From: Turnera subulata
Taxonomy: Eukaryota > Streptophyta > Magnoliopsida > Malpighiales > Passifloraceae
DNA: 64,000 nt
Direction of reading: 5' to 3'
NCBI GenBank assembly: GCA_028386065.3
Contig: JAKUCV010006623.1
Location: 62,001 to 126,000, forward strand
Below are positions 48,501 to 60,517 of the stretch, piece after piece; within the stretch, counting starts at the first letter, position 1, and every line of letters begins with the position of its first letter. The translations under genes were made by a program, and so were the position numbers. The notes under the pieces were generated by a model. The model was not told where the DNA came from. It saw only the letters and a program-made list of their open reading frames with translations, and did no database searches.

Positions 48501-50374
48501 TTTTAGGAAGAAATCATCAAATGCCGATGCTGATAGTTGCAAACGCTGCAATTGTAAGAGGTCTAAATGCTTAAAACTGTAAGTTGACAATTTTTTTGTA
48601 CTAGTCAGATGCACATCGTGGTATTATAGCCTATCTAGTGATGCTTACTTTCCTTTATGGCCAGATATTGTGATTGTTTCGCTGCTGGAATCTATTGCGC
48701 GGAAACTTGTGCCTGCCATGGATGCTTCAATAGACCTGAATATGAAGACACGGTTCTCGAGACCCGACAACAAATTGAATCCCGTAATCCACTTGCTTTT
48801 GCTCCCAAGATTGTACAGCCTGCCCCTGAATTTCCATTAGTCCATGAGGTACTGTATGCTCTACTTATTTTTTTACTGGCTGCTTTTTCTTAGATAATAG
48901 TTATATATATACATGGCAGGAAGATGGAAGCCGATCTACGCCATTCTCAGCAAGACATAAGACAGGTTGCAACTGCAAAAAGTCGATGTGTCTAAAAAAA
49001 TACTGTGAATGCTACCAGGTACAGTTTTCATACCAGAATTATATTGTCAACCTTGAAAGGTAATGCTTTGCAATGTTTCTAACCTACTTTTCACTTGTCC
49101 TTTGAGTTAACCAGGCTAATGTGGGATGCTCCAGCGGATGTCGGTGTGAGGGATGCAAAAATGTATACGGCAAAAAAGAAGGTGAGAAAATTTTGCCTCT
49201 CAACCCTCAAGTTTTCAAATCGTAGCAAGGGACAGTAGAAAGGAATATGTTCTAGTATCTGTTTTTCTCCAGTTTAGTTGTGGAGACTTATGACTTCACG
49301 TCTGGAAGGACCTTGGCATATCATTTCAATCATTTTTGGATTGATTTGGAGATTGTATTATAGCAAGTGATTTTTGAATGGTAATGGAAATTGCGTTGCA
49401 ATATTCAGAATATGGTATGATTGAAGAAACACAAAGTTACGTAGAATGGTCAGAACAAACCTCTGATAACAAACTGGAGATGGTGCCCACCAACAAAGAT
49501 TACATGCATGCTGAGCTATATGATCTGCATAACCTCACCCCTGTAACACCATCACTTCAGTACTCAAGGTAGTGTTTCTTTGATTTCAATGACTTGCTTC
49601 GTTCATTATTTTTACATCAATTTATGTGAAGCTCAGTGGTTTCTGCATCTTCTTAATTTTTCTAGTCGTGTAAAGGGTGGACTAAAATCCCGACTCAGTG
49701 CTGGAAGATATGTCCTTTCCGCGGAGTCTGACCTTTCCATGTTGCCATCTCATGCAAGATCTCCTAGAAATTTACATCACGATAATCTGCTTCCTGAAAG
49801 TAGTAAGGAAACTTATGGTGCATTTTCTAGGGTATCAGACTATAGTATTGCTGAAATGATGGACCAGTTCTCGCCGAGGTTCAACACACTTGACGATATA
49901 TCTGGTCTTACTCCGGTGCCAAATCTTTCTTCTTCAACTATCATGGTAGCTTCTTCAGCTTCAACTAAAACAATTGATTGGGAAAATGTTTCAAGGCTCC
50001 AATCTTCGCCTGGAAGCGTTCGTCTTTCAGGCTTTACTGGTCCTGTTCATTGGCATAGTTCATCAATTACCGCTGTGACTTCGTTAGCTGAGAATAAAAG
50101 TCAAGAACAAGACTCCCAAAGTGGGCTTCATGACACCCCGGAAGATGATACGCCTGAAATCTTGAAAGAAGCTGTTACACCAATTGCACCTGTGAAAGTG
50201 AGTTCTCCTAACAAGAAGCGAGTTTCTCCTCCTCGAAGTCTCATGCATCAGCTTGTTCCAAAATCTACAGGAAACTTGAAAAGTACGCGCAGGTTTGTTT
50301 TGAAGTCTCTCTCTCCAACCCGACCAGGGACCCCAAATACAGATTCCAAGGAATGCACCAATAATAAACAGTAG
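45545..50374 (+). CDS. TSO1-like CXC (CPP) DNA-binding protein
   Basis: This is a nuclear protein of the cysteine-rich polycomb-like/tesmin-TSO1 family, which binds CHR-type promoter elements within cell-cycle (DREAM-like) complexes. Ten exons are read: 45545-45624, 46417-46969, 47106-47171, 47806-48428, 48507-48578, 48665-48848, 48920-49018, 49115-49181, 49409-49568 and 49666-50374. They encode 870 residues and all phases close. CXC1 lies at about 451-490 ([29 protein letters not shown]) and CXC2 at about 543-580 ([26 protein letters not shown]). They are joined by the conserved [10 protein letters not shown] linker. Exon 4 carries the family motif [11 protein letters not shown]. The first two exons are the least certain. 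They meet in phase, but the usual SP..NYI..LSPI motif near the N-terminus is not seen. Exon 3 could start nine bases later. Confidence 0.9.
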
Positions 50375-51722
50375 CAAATTAACAGAAACACTTGAGATTG
50401 GTTCCTCGTCTTCCCACCGTGTTTTGAAGATGCGGTTTTGGTTACTGGCCTTGGCAATTCCTTCTGCATTACTGGGTATATACAAGAGTTCACTTAGTGC
50501 AGTTCCGTAGAATATTGGCGAAGAGGTTTTGACAACTGACAAGGTGGGGTTTGCTTGGTGATACTTAATGGCATCACTTTCGCGGCTTTTCCTATCCTTA
50601 TGACTCGCTGGAGATTTCAGAGGCCTCGTGTTTAAAGGAGAAATCACGTCAAAATCATGATCTGCTCCCGTGTCGGCTCTACCTTCTATTTTTATAATTT
50701 GTCTTGCATTTTAGTCTACTTGATTTCAATCCTCGTCGGAAACAAAATCATCCAAGGGGTTGTCCTAAAATTTTTGATGCGGTAACAGTACTGTTCCAAA
50801 CAGTAAATCAAGATATTTTATTCATTGTTATATGTCCAGAATTCTCATCCCTATCGTTTCTTTCCAGATGTTCTGACATCCACTGTTTTATCTGATGATT
50901 GTACAACGTTTGCCAATAGCAACTTCCTGAACTTTTTGTATGGAATTGGTTGGGAATGGTGGGATTTTTAGCAGGTGGTAGGTTCACTTCTTAGGGAAAG
51001 AGATCCTTAAGAGTGACTTCGTATGGGCTTATCACAGGCGGGAATCTCACATTTTCAAACCTCTACGTGGTTTTGTGTAGTGTACTGTTAATGATAGAGA
51101 AGTAGGCCGCAGCAAATAAGCTCAGTCCGTTTACGAAAGCCATGAATTCAGGCCATAAGGCCCATAACCTCGTTCTTATTACTCCATTATCCGGCCTTGA
51201 CAGGAATTAGTTCTGGGCCGTAGGCTCACAGATTCAGATTGATATTGGGGGCTTGCATGATCCGCAGATTAAGAGAACAAAAGAGGGAAAAAAACAGCCC
51301 GAATGCAAGTTGTATTATGTAATTACTAATTAAAGAGCATAAATACACACATCCAACCCCGGCAGCCATCAAGATAACGCTTTCTTTTTCTGTGAGAAGA
51401 CCGAGGGATACACTTATTCCCAGTATAACACTTAATCCTAAAATTTCATCTTTTAGGAGAGAAAATATCATCTAACTTGCACCAGTTGCCAAGTAACCAT
51501 ACTAACTAAAACGGATAACAGAATAAGGGGAGATTTTCTTTATTTGAGAAAAGTGGCTTGAACTTTTTTGTCTGAAAAAGTGGCTTGAACTAGGAATAAT
51601 AAACACCATGAGCTATATATCATATACGGATATACCCCCAAACCAAGCAACTATAATGGAGTACTTTATCCAACCCCTTTGACATTCTCTAACCCTCATG
51701 TTTTCCACCAAAATTTTTATTG
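50375..51722. other. Spacer between CPP and hydrolase genes
   Basis: The left part is CPP 3' UTR and the right part the hydrolase 3' UTR. Minus-strand frames of up to 187 residues here overlap the CPP last exon and are shadows. Confidence 0.5.
51549..51591. repeat. Micro-insertion with 16-bp direct repeat
   Basis: aaaagtggcttgaact occurs at 51549-51564 and 51576-51591. Between the copies are 11 bases, tttttgtctga, which reads TCAGAC plus five A on the minus strand. Confidence 0.6.
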
Positions 51723-54700
51723 TTACGACCATGACCCTTCCAGTGCCAAATTCGTAGTTAGCCAACTACAGACTTCATCAGTCTCTTCAGGGATTGTGTA
51801 GTGACCCAGCCTGCGTTCAAGTAATAAACATGTGTGAAATTGGAGTGAAGAATGGCAATTGTTCAAATATGCAGATGTCAACATACCCATTATAGGTCCT
51901 AAAAATAACATTTCGGAATCCGGCTGAATGTAGTGTCTCTGCTGATTTCTCTCCTAGCTTATATGGAACCACATCGTCAGCTGCAGGAAGTTATGAACTG
52001 TTAGTTTGATTATTCATATGCAGGACATGCTCCTTTCTTGCATGATTTTGATGTAACTCAAAACATTCACAATTTGCTGGGTTGAATTTCTTGAGAGATC
52101 ACAAGTACTTATCATCATTTTTGTTTCATAGTAGAACAAGGTTTAGAAGCTGAAGCAATATCAATAAGAATGCTGTCATAAGTGGTTTCGCAGCACACAA
52201 CAGATATCCATTAGACTTCCATCTTAAGCATTGGCCCTAAAACTCCTACATGCTCAACCAGGCTCAGGTCATGGGAGTCGGGAGATCTAGGACGCTCACA
52301 GGAATAGATTTTTCTGATATCTTGGAACAAGCTGAAATTTGTTTTTGGGATGTGCTGAAAGTAATGCTAACAAGATCAGAAGGAAAAACTTGTTCCCTAG
52401 CTTTTTATATAATCCACTCAATCAAAATTTAAACATAAACACATAATGTTCCCTCCGAAATGTCATAGGTTATGAAAATAGGAGTAAGCCCAACTTTATA
52501 AAAATAAGGCATCTCCATTCAGAACTGACTGAAACCATAATGTTGTATTTTCATAGCTGAAGGTTGATACCTAGGCCGTGGCAAAGCAAAATGGGCAAGG
52601 ATGCTGCACGTCTTGCCGCTTCATGTGATCCTTCCACTCGAGTCCTCAAGGTCCTAGAAGAGAACAACTTCCCTTAACGACAGAGGAAGTAATAATGATA
52701 GTGCCTTTACATTATCCACATGTGTTCTTTAGTCCATTAAGGAGTTAGAAATTGGAAGCCAAACCTTGCACATGGAAGCCAGCCACTTAGAGCCAGAATC
52801 ACACTTATATTGACTGGGTACAGGTTCCCGTTCCCATATTGTCCTAAACTGCGGCATGTAGCAGAGTAGAGAGCAGTTGCAGCACCCATACTGAAGCCAC
52901 CAATACCAAGTTTGACTGCAAAATATAAGATGATTGAAGTTACAAATCATATGATGCCATGGTGATTTAGAGTGCAAATTTAACATGTCGCATTAAGAAT
53001 CACACAAACCAATACTTCTTAGTAACTGAAATAGCACAAACTTCAGGCGAGTAGTATAAAGCAAGCCCTACAGCCATTATAATTAGTGAATCCAAACTTT
53101 CCAGAAATGGCTAAATTTCATTACAGCATCTTCTTAGGAAAAAATATCATAAAGGGTTTTCTAGGTGATGCCTAGGAAATCAAACGCAGAGCAGGTCCAA
53201 TCCATATTCCACCAAAAGCAAATCCAGAGGTAACTCAACCATGTCAGTTGCCAATAACTACTTCATGAAATAATACAAGATTAATTTGAGAAAACTATGA
53301 GTCGCCTACAAGCTGACAGCACTCAGGCTATATAAACAGGTGGAATGTTGAATGAGGTTTCTTATTGACATTGCACAAGAAGCATTGACAAACTAGATCA
53401 TCTCAACCTAAATCTTTCAAGTTACTTAAAGAAACAAAACAGTTTACAAATATAAAAGAAAAACCACTATCTTGGAACTTCATATGCAGCAGTCTCAAGG
53501 AGAATCGCATCAATGATATACTGTTGCCAAACCGAGGACGGAGATACGGTGAATAAATGGCATATCCTTCTTGGCACCTTTCCAAACAACTAGCTCTAAA
53601 CTGGAAATGGAAGTATAGACTAATAAAAGTTCATGGCAGAACTTTCTAACCTAGATCTTTTCCAGTAATCCCAAGGTACAAGAGGCTTTAGAATTGTGAA
53701 AATCACTTACCGTCAGAAGGCTCTGTGGACAACAAGTTGGCAACATGTGCTGCCGAAGCATCCAGCCCCTCCAAATCATCAGGTCCCTCTTCTGAAATAT
53801 CACCCACATCAAACCCTGAAAGGTTACACGAGCCGCTCATGCTATCATCATTACTGGCACAATAGATCAACGCAGTGAAAAAAACATATCTTGTGTTGGG
53901 ATAACTACAAATAACTCTGAAGTTAGGTTAGCATGAGAGATCATCCACGCTTCCAACTTTTTGAGTACTGGTTTTGATCTATGGAGTAGAAGAAAGCAAA
54001 GATTAACAAGTTCTTACAAGCAGTGCAAGGAAAGCCACCAAATAGTGCTACTGGCCTAGTTGGAGCTGTTGGGCAGATCCACTTAATCTGAGACATAAGT
54101 TTCCAGCAGGATTATTACAGCAAGTTAATCTGACTACTCTGCAGTTATACGTTGCATGCGATGCAGATAGAAGCTAAATAGTAACTGAAAGTGACAATCA
54201 CCCTTACATTTGGAAGAGGAAGAGTTTCCAAGAGCTGGGACCAGCTGCAAAACATATACAAAACGGGAATATCCACTTAGGAGCAATAAGATACCCTCAA
54301 AACTGCTTAAACAACATGAGGGAAACATATAGACGCCTCCACCAATTTTAGAAAATCTTAGATTATACTCAAGAAACGCCTTCCAACTTTTAGGGACCAC
54401 AGTGGGACACAGATCATGATAAGAATCTCCCAGATAGGGACACAGATCTCATAAAGTTAATTAAAAACCAAGCTTTGCCACTAGAACAGGACAAATATCG
54501 GCCTTCCTTCCATAACTATCACTATTTGTCCTTTTGAGAAAATAAATCCCACTAATCTCATATGGGATTTATGCTCAACATAAAGACACAGGAATAGGAT
54601 TTCATTAAGTGCCATTTGCAAAGCCGGGAGAAGCATGCTGATATAAACTATAGCCTAGCTCAAAAACCTCCTTTTGGCTGAGAGGAAACAACCTTAAATA

Positions 54701-55177
54701 ACCTTTGCTACTTATGAGGACTCCACGCACATATCCATGAACACAATACTCAAGTACTTAATGGCTATATTTTCACAAATTAGAAAGAACCACTACATCA
54801 GCTCAACTATGAGTTTACATGCAGCGAACTATCATTTCAAAACACCAAGGACTTGAACACAAAAGTTTTAAACGGAGACCAACAGGAAAGAAGTACCACG
54901 CCGAAGCATCAAAGGAAACAATAGAAAGCTAAATTACCTTGAGCCCTTATCACCCAGGCCATGCAGCCAGACTATAGTCGCCTGGTGCTTTCCTTTGGGC
55001 CTTACAACATGGGTCCTCCCAAACTCGAATCTTCTTGTGGTAGTTCTACTACCTGCAGGAATGTCAATTGGAAGACCAAAAAATCATTAAGATACCACTT
55101 TATAGGCTTACAAAACCAGGCATCTATAATGGCAATGGCGACTAACCTGAACCTGCAGAAGAGTTATTGTAGCTCAT
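51723..55177 (-). CDS. Acyl-protein thioesterase-like alpha/beta hydrolase
   Basis: A serine hydrolase of the phospholipase/carboxylesterase family, similar to Arabidopsis At5g20060. Family members remove palmitate from Cys residues of membrane-associated proteins or act on lysophospholipids. Nine exons are read downward: 55147-55177, 54938-55052, 54208-54244, 54018-54087, 53711-53815, 52765-52915, 52571-52653, 51887-51980 and 51723-51810. They encode 257 residues, with all phases closing. VVRPKGKHQATIVWLHGLGD holds the oxyanion-hole strand. The nucleophile is Ser128 in GGFSMG, the acid Asp199 or 200 in ADDVVPY, and the base His232 in GLGHYT. The WICPTAPTRPV and PCTAWFDVGDIS segments are family-typical. 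Exon 1 is only 31 bases and is supported by GSGS-R phase closure. No signal peptide is present, so a cytosolic location is expected. Confidence 0.93.
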
Positions 55178-58100
55178 TATAGTCCTTCAAAGAAATCTGA
55201 ACTATGCAGAGCAGTTGATGAATGTGTGCACTGAATTCCTGCAATAAAGGAAATCCAAATCGGCCATCCTATTTATAAGCATATGAGAGGGTGGAAATGT
55301 AATACAACCATCATCTAAGATCAAGACTTCTTGCTTGCACCAGTTATACACTGCCTGAAACCTTACAAAAGAAACTACGCCATCAGAAAGTGAAAGGCAC
55401 CTCACAAAAGGAGAGAGCGAGAAAGACATAAAGGAAGTTGACAAGAAAATTAATTTTTAACACAAAGAGGTTCAAGCTTTTTACGAGCAAAGAATCCAGG
55501 ACAAAGCATATTACTGCAGAAGTAATGCGTGAAACAAGGTCTTAAACTTGCAATACCCAGACAAAGAATCTATACTTTGGAGCACCGGCATATAAAAGCA
55601 CTTCACCTATAACAACCCAACTCGAGAATATAATCACAAACAAACAAACAATATTTTCTTTGCTCCATGGACCCCTATTAATTCCCTATATCACTGCTCT
55701 TATTTTTTAGAGATGTCTGGTAGACAACCATTAAACATGCAAATCTATTAGTTTGGAATGCTAATGTTCAAAACTAGTTTAATGTGAGGTAATGAAAGTA
55801 GTATGAACTTACTCTGCTGCTGGCTGGTATAGAATACAATGTCTAGTGAAAACACCGCATATATAATGGAATTTAAAGGGTGAGGTTTAAGATTTTCATG
55901 ATACCAACCTGTGCTTGGAATAAAAGACCTAAAAAGCATATGGGTTTTTTTCAAAGTTTACTCTTTTCTCTTGAGTCTCTTCTTCTCACCCTTATTTTTG
56001 TCTGTTCATACTTGCAGCAGAGAGGACCCCTCCAGAACAGAGTCACAGACACAGACACATAGAATCTAAGAAGACTTAAAAAATCCAGAAGTGGGTCTTG
56101 ACGAAAATCCAGTGCCTGACCAAAATACCCTTCCAACACGTTCCCGTTTGTACCAGTTCTTGTCTGTTTTTGGCTATTCTAATTGACTGACATTTGTCTG
56201 TCCGGACTCTGCTCCATATTCAACCCAGTAATCAATTCACAGATACTAACAAGCTAGTAATTAACTCTACAGTGTATGCAAAATTAGATCATGTAATATT
56301 AATAACAACAATAATTTCAAAATCTAAGGAGAACCCTCTCCTTAAAATTTCTTAAAATGTGAATGCGCATCAATGAATTTGCATGTCCTGTGCAAAGCAA
56401 AAACCCATGATAGTGAAAGCGGTATCTTCTTTCACCAAAACTTTTTAGCTGTTTCTCAGATAATAATTTAAGGAAAAAACAAAAAACAAAAACCAAACAA
56501 AAACTTTTTAGCTGTTTCCATATGTGTGGATCTATCGTTTCATCCCACTTGAATTTGCATATATCCTTTTCTAACACGTGCCATCCTACCTGAGGTGCAT
56601 AATTGTGTTTGTAAATCCCCGAGGGATGGATTCTTTTAATTTAGCTACTAGTAAATATGAAACCAATTACACCAAAAAAAAAAAGAGAGTAAATATGAAA
56701 CCAATGATTTGGTTGGTTTGTATGACTTTCTAATTACATTTTTGGTGTAAAAAGGAAAATTCCAGAGAACAATTTCGTTGTAACAGGAGATAGTCGGGGC
56801 TTTATTCCATTGTGGAATTCCGTAGTCATATTGAAAAACATCATCTATTTTTGTAATGAGAAAGATGCACCAGTTTGTAGCTTTGAAGCTGCGTCTTCTC
56901 AGTTTTGATGAGGAGAAAAGACATCTTTCTATTATGTCACTTCAGGAAGGCATAAACTTTCGTTGTCAAACCTCTCCATATCCCCACCAGATTAGGATAA
57001 GTAGGTATACTGAAAAAAAAGAACATTTGGCTTTCGTTAAACATCGTAATAAATTAATAATTGTAATGGCAAGTGGTTGTCTTAGACTCTTAAGATTGGA
57101 ATAATCATGAGACAGTATTAGCTAAAGTAGATTTGCTTTTGCTTAAAGTTCAAAGTGTTATCCTTGCCTTGGGAAATCGACGGAGGAAAAGTGACCTCCA
57201 TTGATGACATTTACTTGTACACCACTTTTTAGGTACGAGTCTCGTGGAGAATTAGATACAGTGCTTGACCACATAATTTAAACAAGGAAAATGTATGGAT
57301 GACAACATTTTGGGTTTTTTTTTCTAAATATATTTTTGGGCTTTGAAATTGTTAATGCATTCCAAATGTTTCCCATGAAGCAGATTCGAAGTCTGTTGGA
57401 GAAGGAGTATCACAAGACAAATTAGTTTCTTAAGCCACCTTCAAATGGTGATTGAAAACTTTCTCTACGCTGAGGCTAAAGTGATTTTTTCTTTTGCATT
57501 ATATATCGTTAGGTCAACTACAAAGTGTGGAAGCACTTGGATATTCCATATGTGAAATGCAAGACCAAATCGCATTAGCTTTTTTGAGAGAAGTACAAAG
57601 AATTTAGCAGAAAGCTCGATTTTGGTTCTGGAAAAAAGGTTCCTCATAAAAGGAGTTTAACTCTTCTGACGGCCTTGTTTCAATGCTTTCCAAAAAGAAA
57701 AAAAGGGAATTTCTTCTGTCTGTTTCCTATATGCTCGTTCACATCTTTCTACATTTGAGTCCACACACTATTACGATGTTTAATTATCAAACATTACATA
57801 AAATTAAGATTATCGATGATAGTATTCGATAACATTCCAGATGAGTACCGTCCTTATCTTGCATGCTTTGGAGGAGAGTTTCATTTGTTTATATCTTGTG
57901 AAAATCAAGTCAATAGATTCTAAGCATTTCTTGGTTTGTGCGGTCTTTACAAAGTGGAGCCTAGAAAGCAACCCTTTATATATTCTGCTACGAAAATGAA
58001 ATGGACGGACAAGAATATGCATGCCCATCATCTGCGCGTCTATATAGGCAATCCCAATGAAGCTGTTCATGGTTACAAAACTGTGGAGCTGTTGCTTTTA

Positions 58101-58300
58101 TAGTCATACATATCAACCATTATTACTGGTGAATTTCGCACTTGTTATGGTTTGAGACTTCCTGGTAACAATTCCCAATAATGAAAAGTAATGAAGCAGT
58201 CTCTTCAGTAATCACAAAACAAGAAAAAGAAACACGATTTGATTATTTATTTAAATGTGTCCTATAATTTGCTAATTATCACTTGGAAGAACACTTCTAA
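55178..58300. other. Hydrolase upstream region and intergenic DNA
   Basis: The first few hundred bases are the hydrolase leader and promoter. Nothing else is recognisable apart from short frames and AT-rich spacer. One tailed micro-insertion at 56650-56705 is listed separately. Confidence 0.5.
56650..56705. repeat. Poly(A) micro-insertion with 18-bp direct repeat
   Basis: agtaaatatgaaaccaat occurs at 56650-56667 and 56688-56705. The 20 bases between are tacacc, an A-run and gag on the plus strand. TACACC plus A-run resembles the 3' end of the LINE at 60.5 kb (CATACC plus A-run). Confidence 0.75.
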
Positions 58301-59248
58301 TTAATACCACTGCAGCAACGTAGAATTGTCCTCTACGTGAGGATCCAAGTTGGCATCCATGGCCTTCTTCATTAACTGAGCAGCCTTGTCTCGAGCCCTC
58401 GATGACCCTCTCACTGAGAGATCAGCTAGCACAGTAGAGAACTCTGGCAGCCTCAGGGCATCTCTAACACAGCCCTCGTTTTCATCAAATAAGCGTACTA
58501 ATATCTCAGCTGCACCTTCCTTACGTAGCATGCACCTCCCTTTCAATACCTCCACCATGGAACTCACTATTTGATCAGCCCTTATTAATGCATTCAACCC
58601 TTCATCAAACCTAGCCAGAAGACCCACAACAGCCAGTGATGTTCCTGTTAGATCCTCACCCTCAGTGTCAGTGCTCTCCACTACTTCAATGAGGGCCTCA
58701 ATTGCTCCAGAACGAACCGCCAACGTGCAATTCCCATGAAACTGGACCAGCTCCGCCAAGGAACTCAGGATGTGATGGGCAGCAGGGGCGCCCCGGGGCT
58801 TGGAAATGGCATTCACTAAGACCTGAACCGTGCCTGCCATGCCAAACTTGGCCTTGTTCTTGTCCAGCATAGCCAAGCTGCAAACCAAAGAGCAGGCCAG
58901 CCGGCTTGTTTCACGGGAAGTTGTGCTTGGGATTATGGAATTGAGGAGATGGATGGTTTCCATGTCTGCAAGGGATCGCTTTAGATCAGGGTTCAAGGAG
59001 AGGTTGAAGAGGATGGAGAGGGAGAGGTTTCGAAGAATGGAGGAGGAAGAGGAAGAAGAAGATTGGATGAGGGCTAGGAGAGTGGCTATGGCACCATCTG
59101 TCTGTGCAAACATGTTCCTGTTTTGGGGGCTTACCCTAGTAATAGAAGCTAAGGTGTGCAAAGCTTTTTGCTGCACATCGGCTGATCCTGATGATCGAGC
59201 ATCAGAAAGGCATTGTGCTATCGTCTCACGAAGCCTAGCAGCTGACAT
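58301..59248 (-). CDS. Armadillo-repeat protein (PUB-like, no U-box)
   Basis: A single-exon gene of 315 residues from the ATG at 59246-59248. It is made almost entirely of ARM-type helical repeats, seen as ALHTLASITRVSPQNR, SLSILFNLSLNPDLKR, LACSLVCSLAMLDKNK, LSSLAELVQFHGNCTLA.RSGAIEAL and KEGAAEILVRLFDENEGCVR. It resembles plant U-box/ARM proteins such as the PUB4-like group, but no U-box lies upstream in frame, so it belongs to the ARM-only members. A run of eight Ser (about 62-70), encoded by mixed TCT/TCC codons, interrupts the second repeat. ARM folds bind protein partners, and the partner is unknown. The overlapping plus-strand frame is a shadow. Confidence 0.88.
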   Translation of the reverse strand: MSAARLRETIAQCLSDARSSGSADVQQKALHTLASITRVSPQNRNMFAQTDGAIATLLALIQSSSSSSSSILRNLSLSILFNLSLNPDLKRSLADMETIHLLNSIIPSTTSRETSRLACSLVCSLAMLDKNKAKFGMAGTVQVLVNAISKPRGAPAAHHILSSLAELVQFHGNCTLAVRSGAIEALIEVVESTDTEGEDLTGTSLAVVGLLARFDEGLNALIRADQIVSSMVEVLKGRCMLRKEGAAEILVRLFDENEGCVRDALRLPEFSTVLADLSVRGSSRARDKAAQLMKKAMDANLDPHVEDNSTLLQWY

Positions 59249-60517
59249 CGTCTCTCTGTTCCTGAGATTTGCAAGAGAAGAAAAGCAGTACTCCTCACAA
59301 GGTTGACGGCTATTTTTCCAAGGCCATTAGTGTAAGCAAAATGTGTTTGCGGATAAAAAAATATCTACTAGATTGTTTGTCATCAGCTTTGGAAAAACCT
59401 CCATTTCTAGCTATTGACAGCTTTTCAGGGTTTGTCCTTTCTTGAAAAGTCTCACTATGAGCAATGGTTTAGTTAGCATTTTTTTGTTGACAAAGCATAG
59501 TTATCACAACCGACCCGCGATTGATCAATTTCTGGCCCTTACTGTTTACTTTGGATATCTTGTGGGCGCCTAAACTCGGCTTCAGTTTTCATTTTGTTGG
59601 GGACCTTTTACCTAGTTACATAGAGGATCTAAAAAATTTGGGTTGCATAGTCACGACTAGCTAGGAAGCTTAATCAAGATCACTGATCGTTTATAACCTT
59701 GATCCCCTAGCTGTTGGGAGGCAAGTAGGAGATGAAGTCTCAATAGTCTGGGATAGAGCATGTAAGGTATGCAGGGGTTTGCTTCCTAAATTGGATGCCA
59801 AGTCATAGGGGATACGTGGTTGTTGGAATCGATTGCTGCATATAAAGTGCAGCCTGTGGTCAGCTAACATGTTTAATGTTGGCTGTTCGTGTATGAGAAT
59901 TCTATGTGCACCTTTAAATATTGTTCCTTCTGATATGAAATCTTAGCACCAATCTTTTCCCTTTTTTTTTTTTTGTTGTTCTGTCACACCTGAAACAAGT
60001 AATAAAGCGGTCCGGAATAATCTACATCGATAGGCTTAATTTACATAGATTCGCTAGATACACTGTACACGTAGAGTCCAAAGTCTAATAAGTTATGGCG
60101 ATTCATTGTCTGGTGGATGTTTTGGGATTAAGAATCCCTACTTCTCAAAAGAATCTCTATTTATCGTTATAAAGAAGAGAGTCTCTATTTCTGGAACTTG
60201 GTTCTCATATCTCCACTAACATAATTTTTTGAAGGAATTGAGGTGACTGCTGTTAGAACTCTGTCTAATTGAGATTGGATTAATAATGATGAGAATCATT
60301 GCACAATCTGCACTTTCTTAATAATAAAGTGATTTCGAATTTGGTCCACTGTATAATTGAAAATAGCTTGATGAGTATTGACTATATCAACACGATGTAC
60401 CACTTTTTCGGTATTTATTTCATAAAAATTTCAAAGTTAAACGTAGTCGATTTAAAGCATTCTGATATCAAAGTTACTTTTTGTCAACTTCCCTAGCCAC
60501 GTGTCATTTAATTCTTG
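59249..60517. other. Intergenic, no gene seen
   Basis: The part next to 59249 is the ARM gene promoter. The rest is AT-rich with only short frames up to the LINE poly(A) tail. Confidence 0.5.

Noticed and set aside
50084..50647. Minus-strand 187-residue frame as a gene
   Set aside because: It is the shadow of the last exon of the TSO1-like gene and has no family signature.
58830..59306. Plus-strand 158-residue frame as a gene
   Set aside because: It is the shadow of the armadillo-repeat gene and is rich in Arg/Glu because of the opposite-strand Ser and Leu codons.
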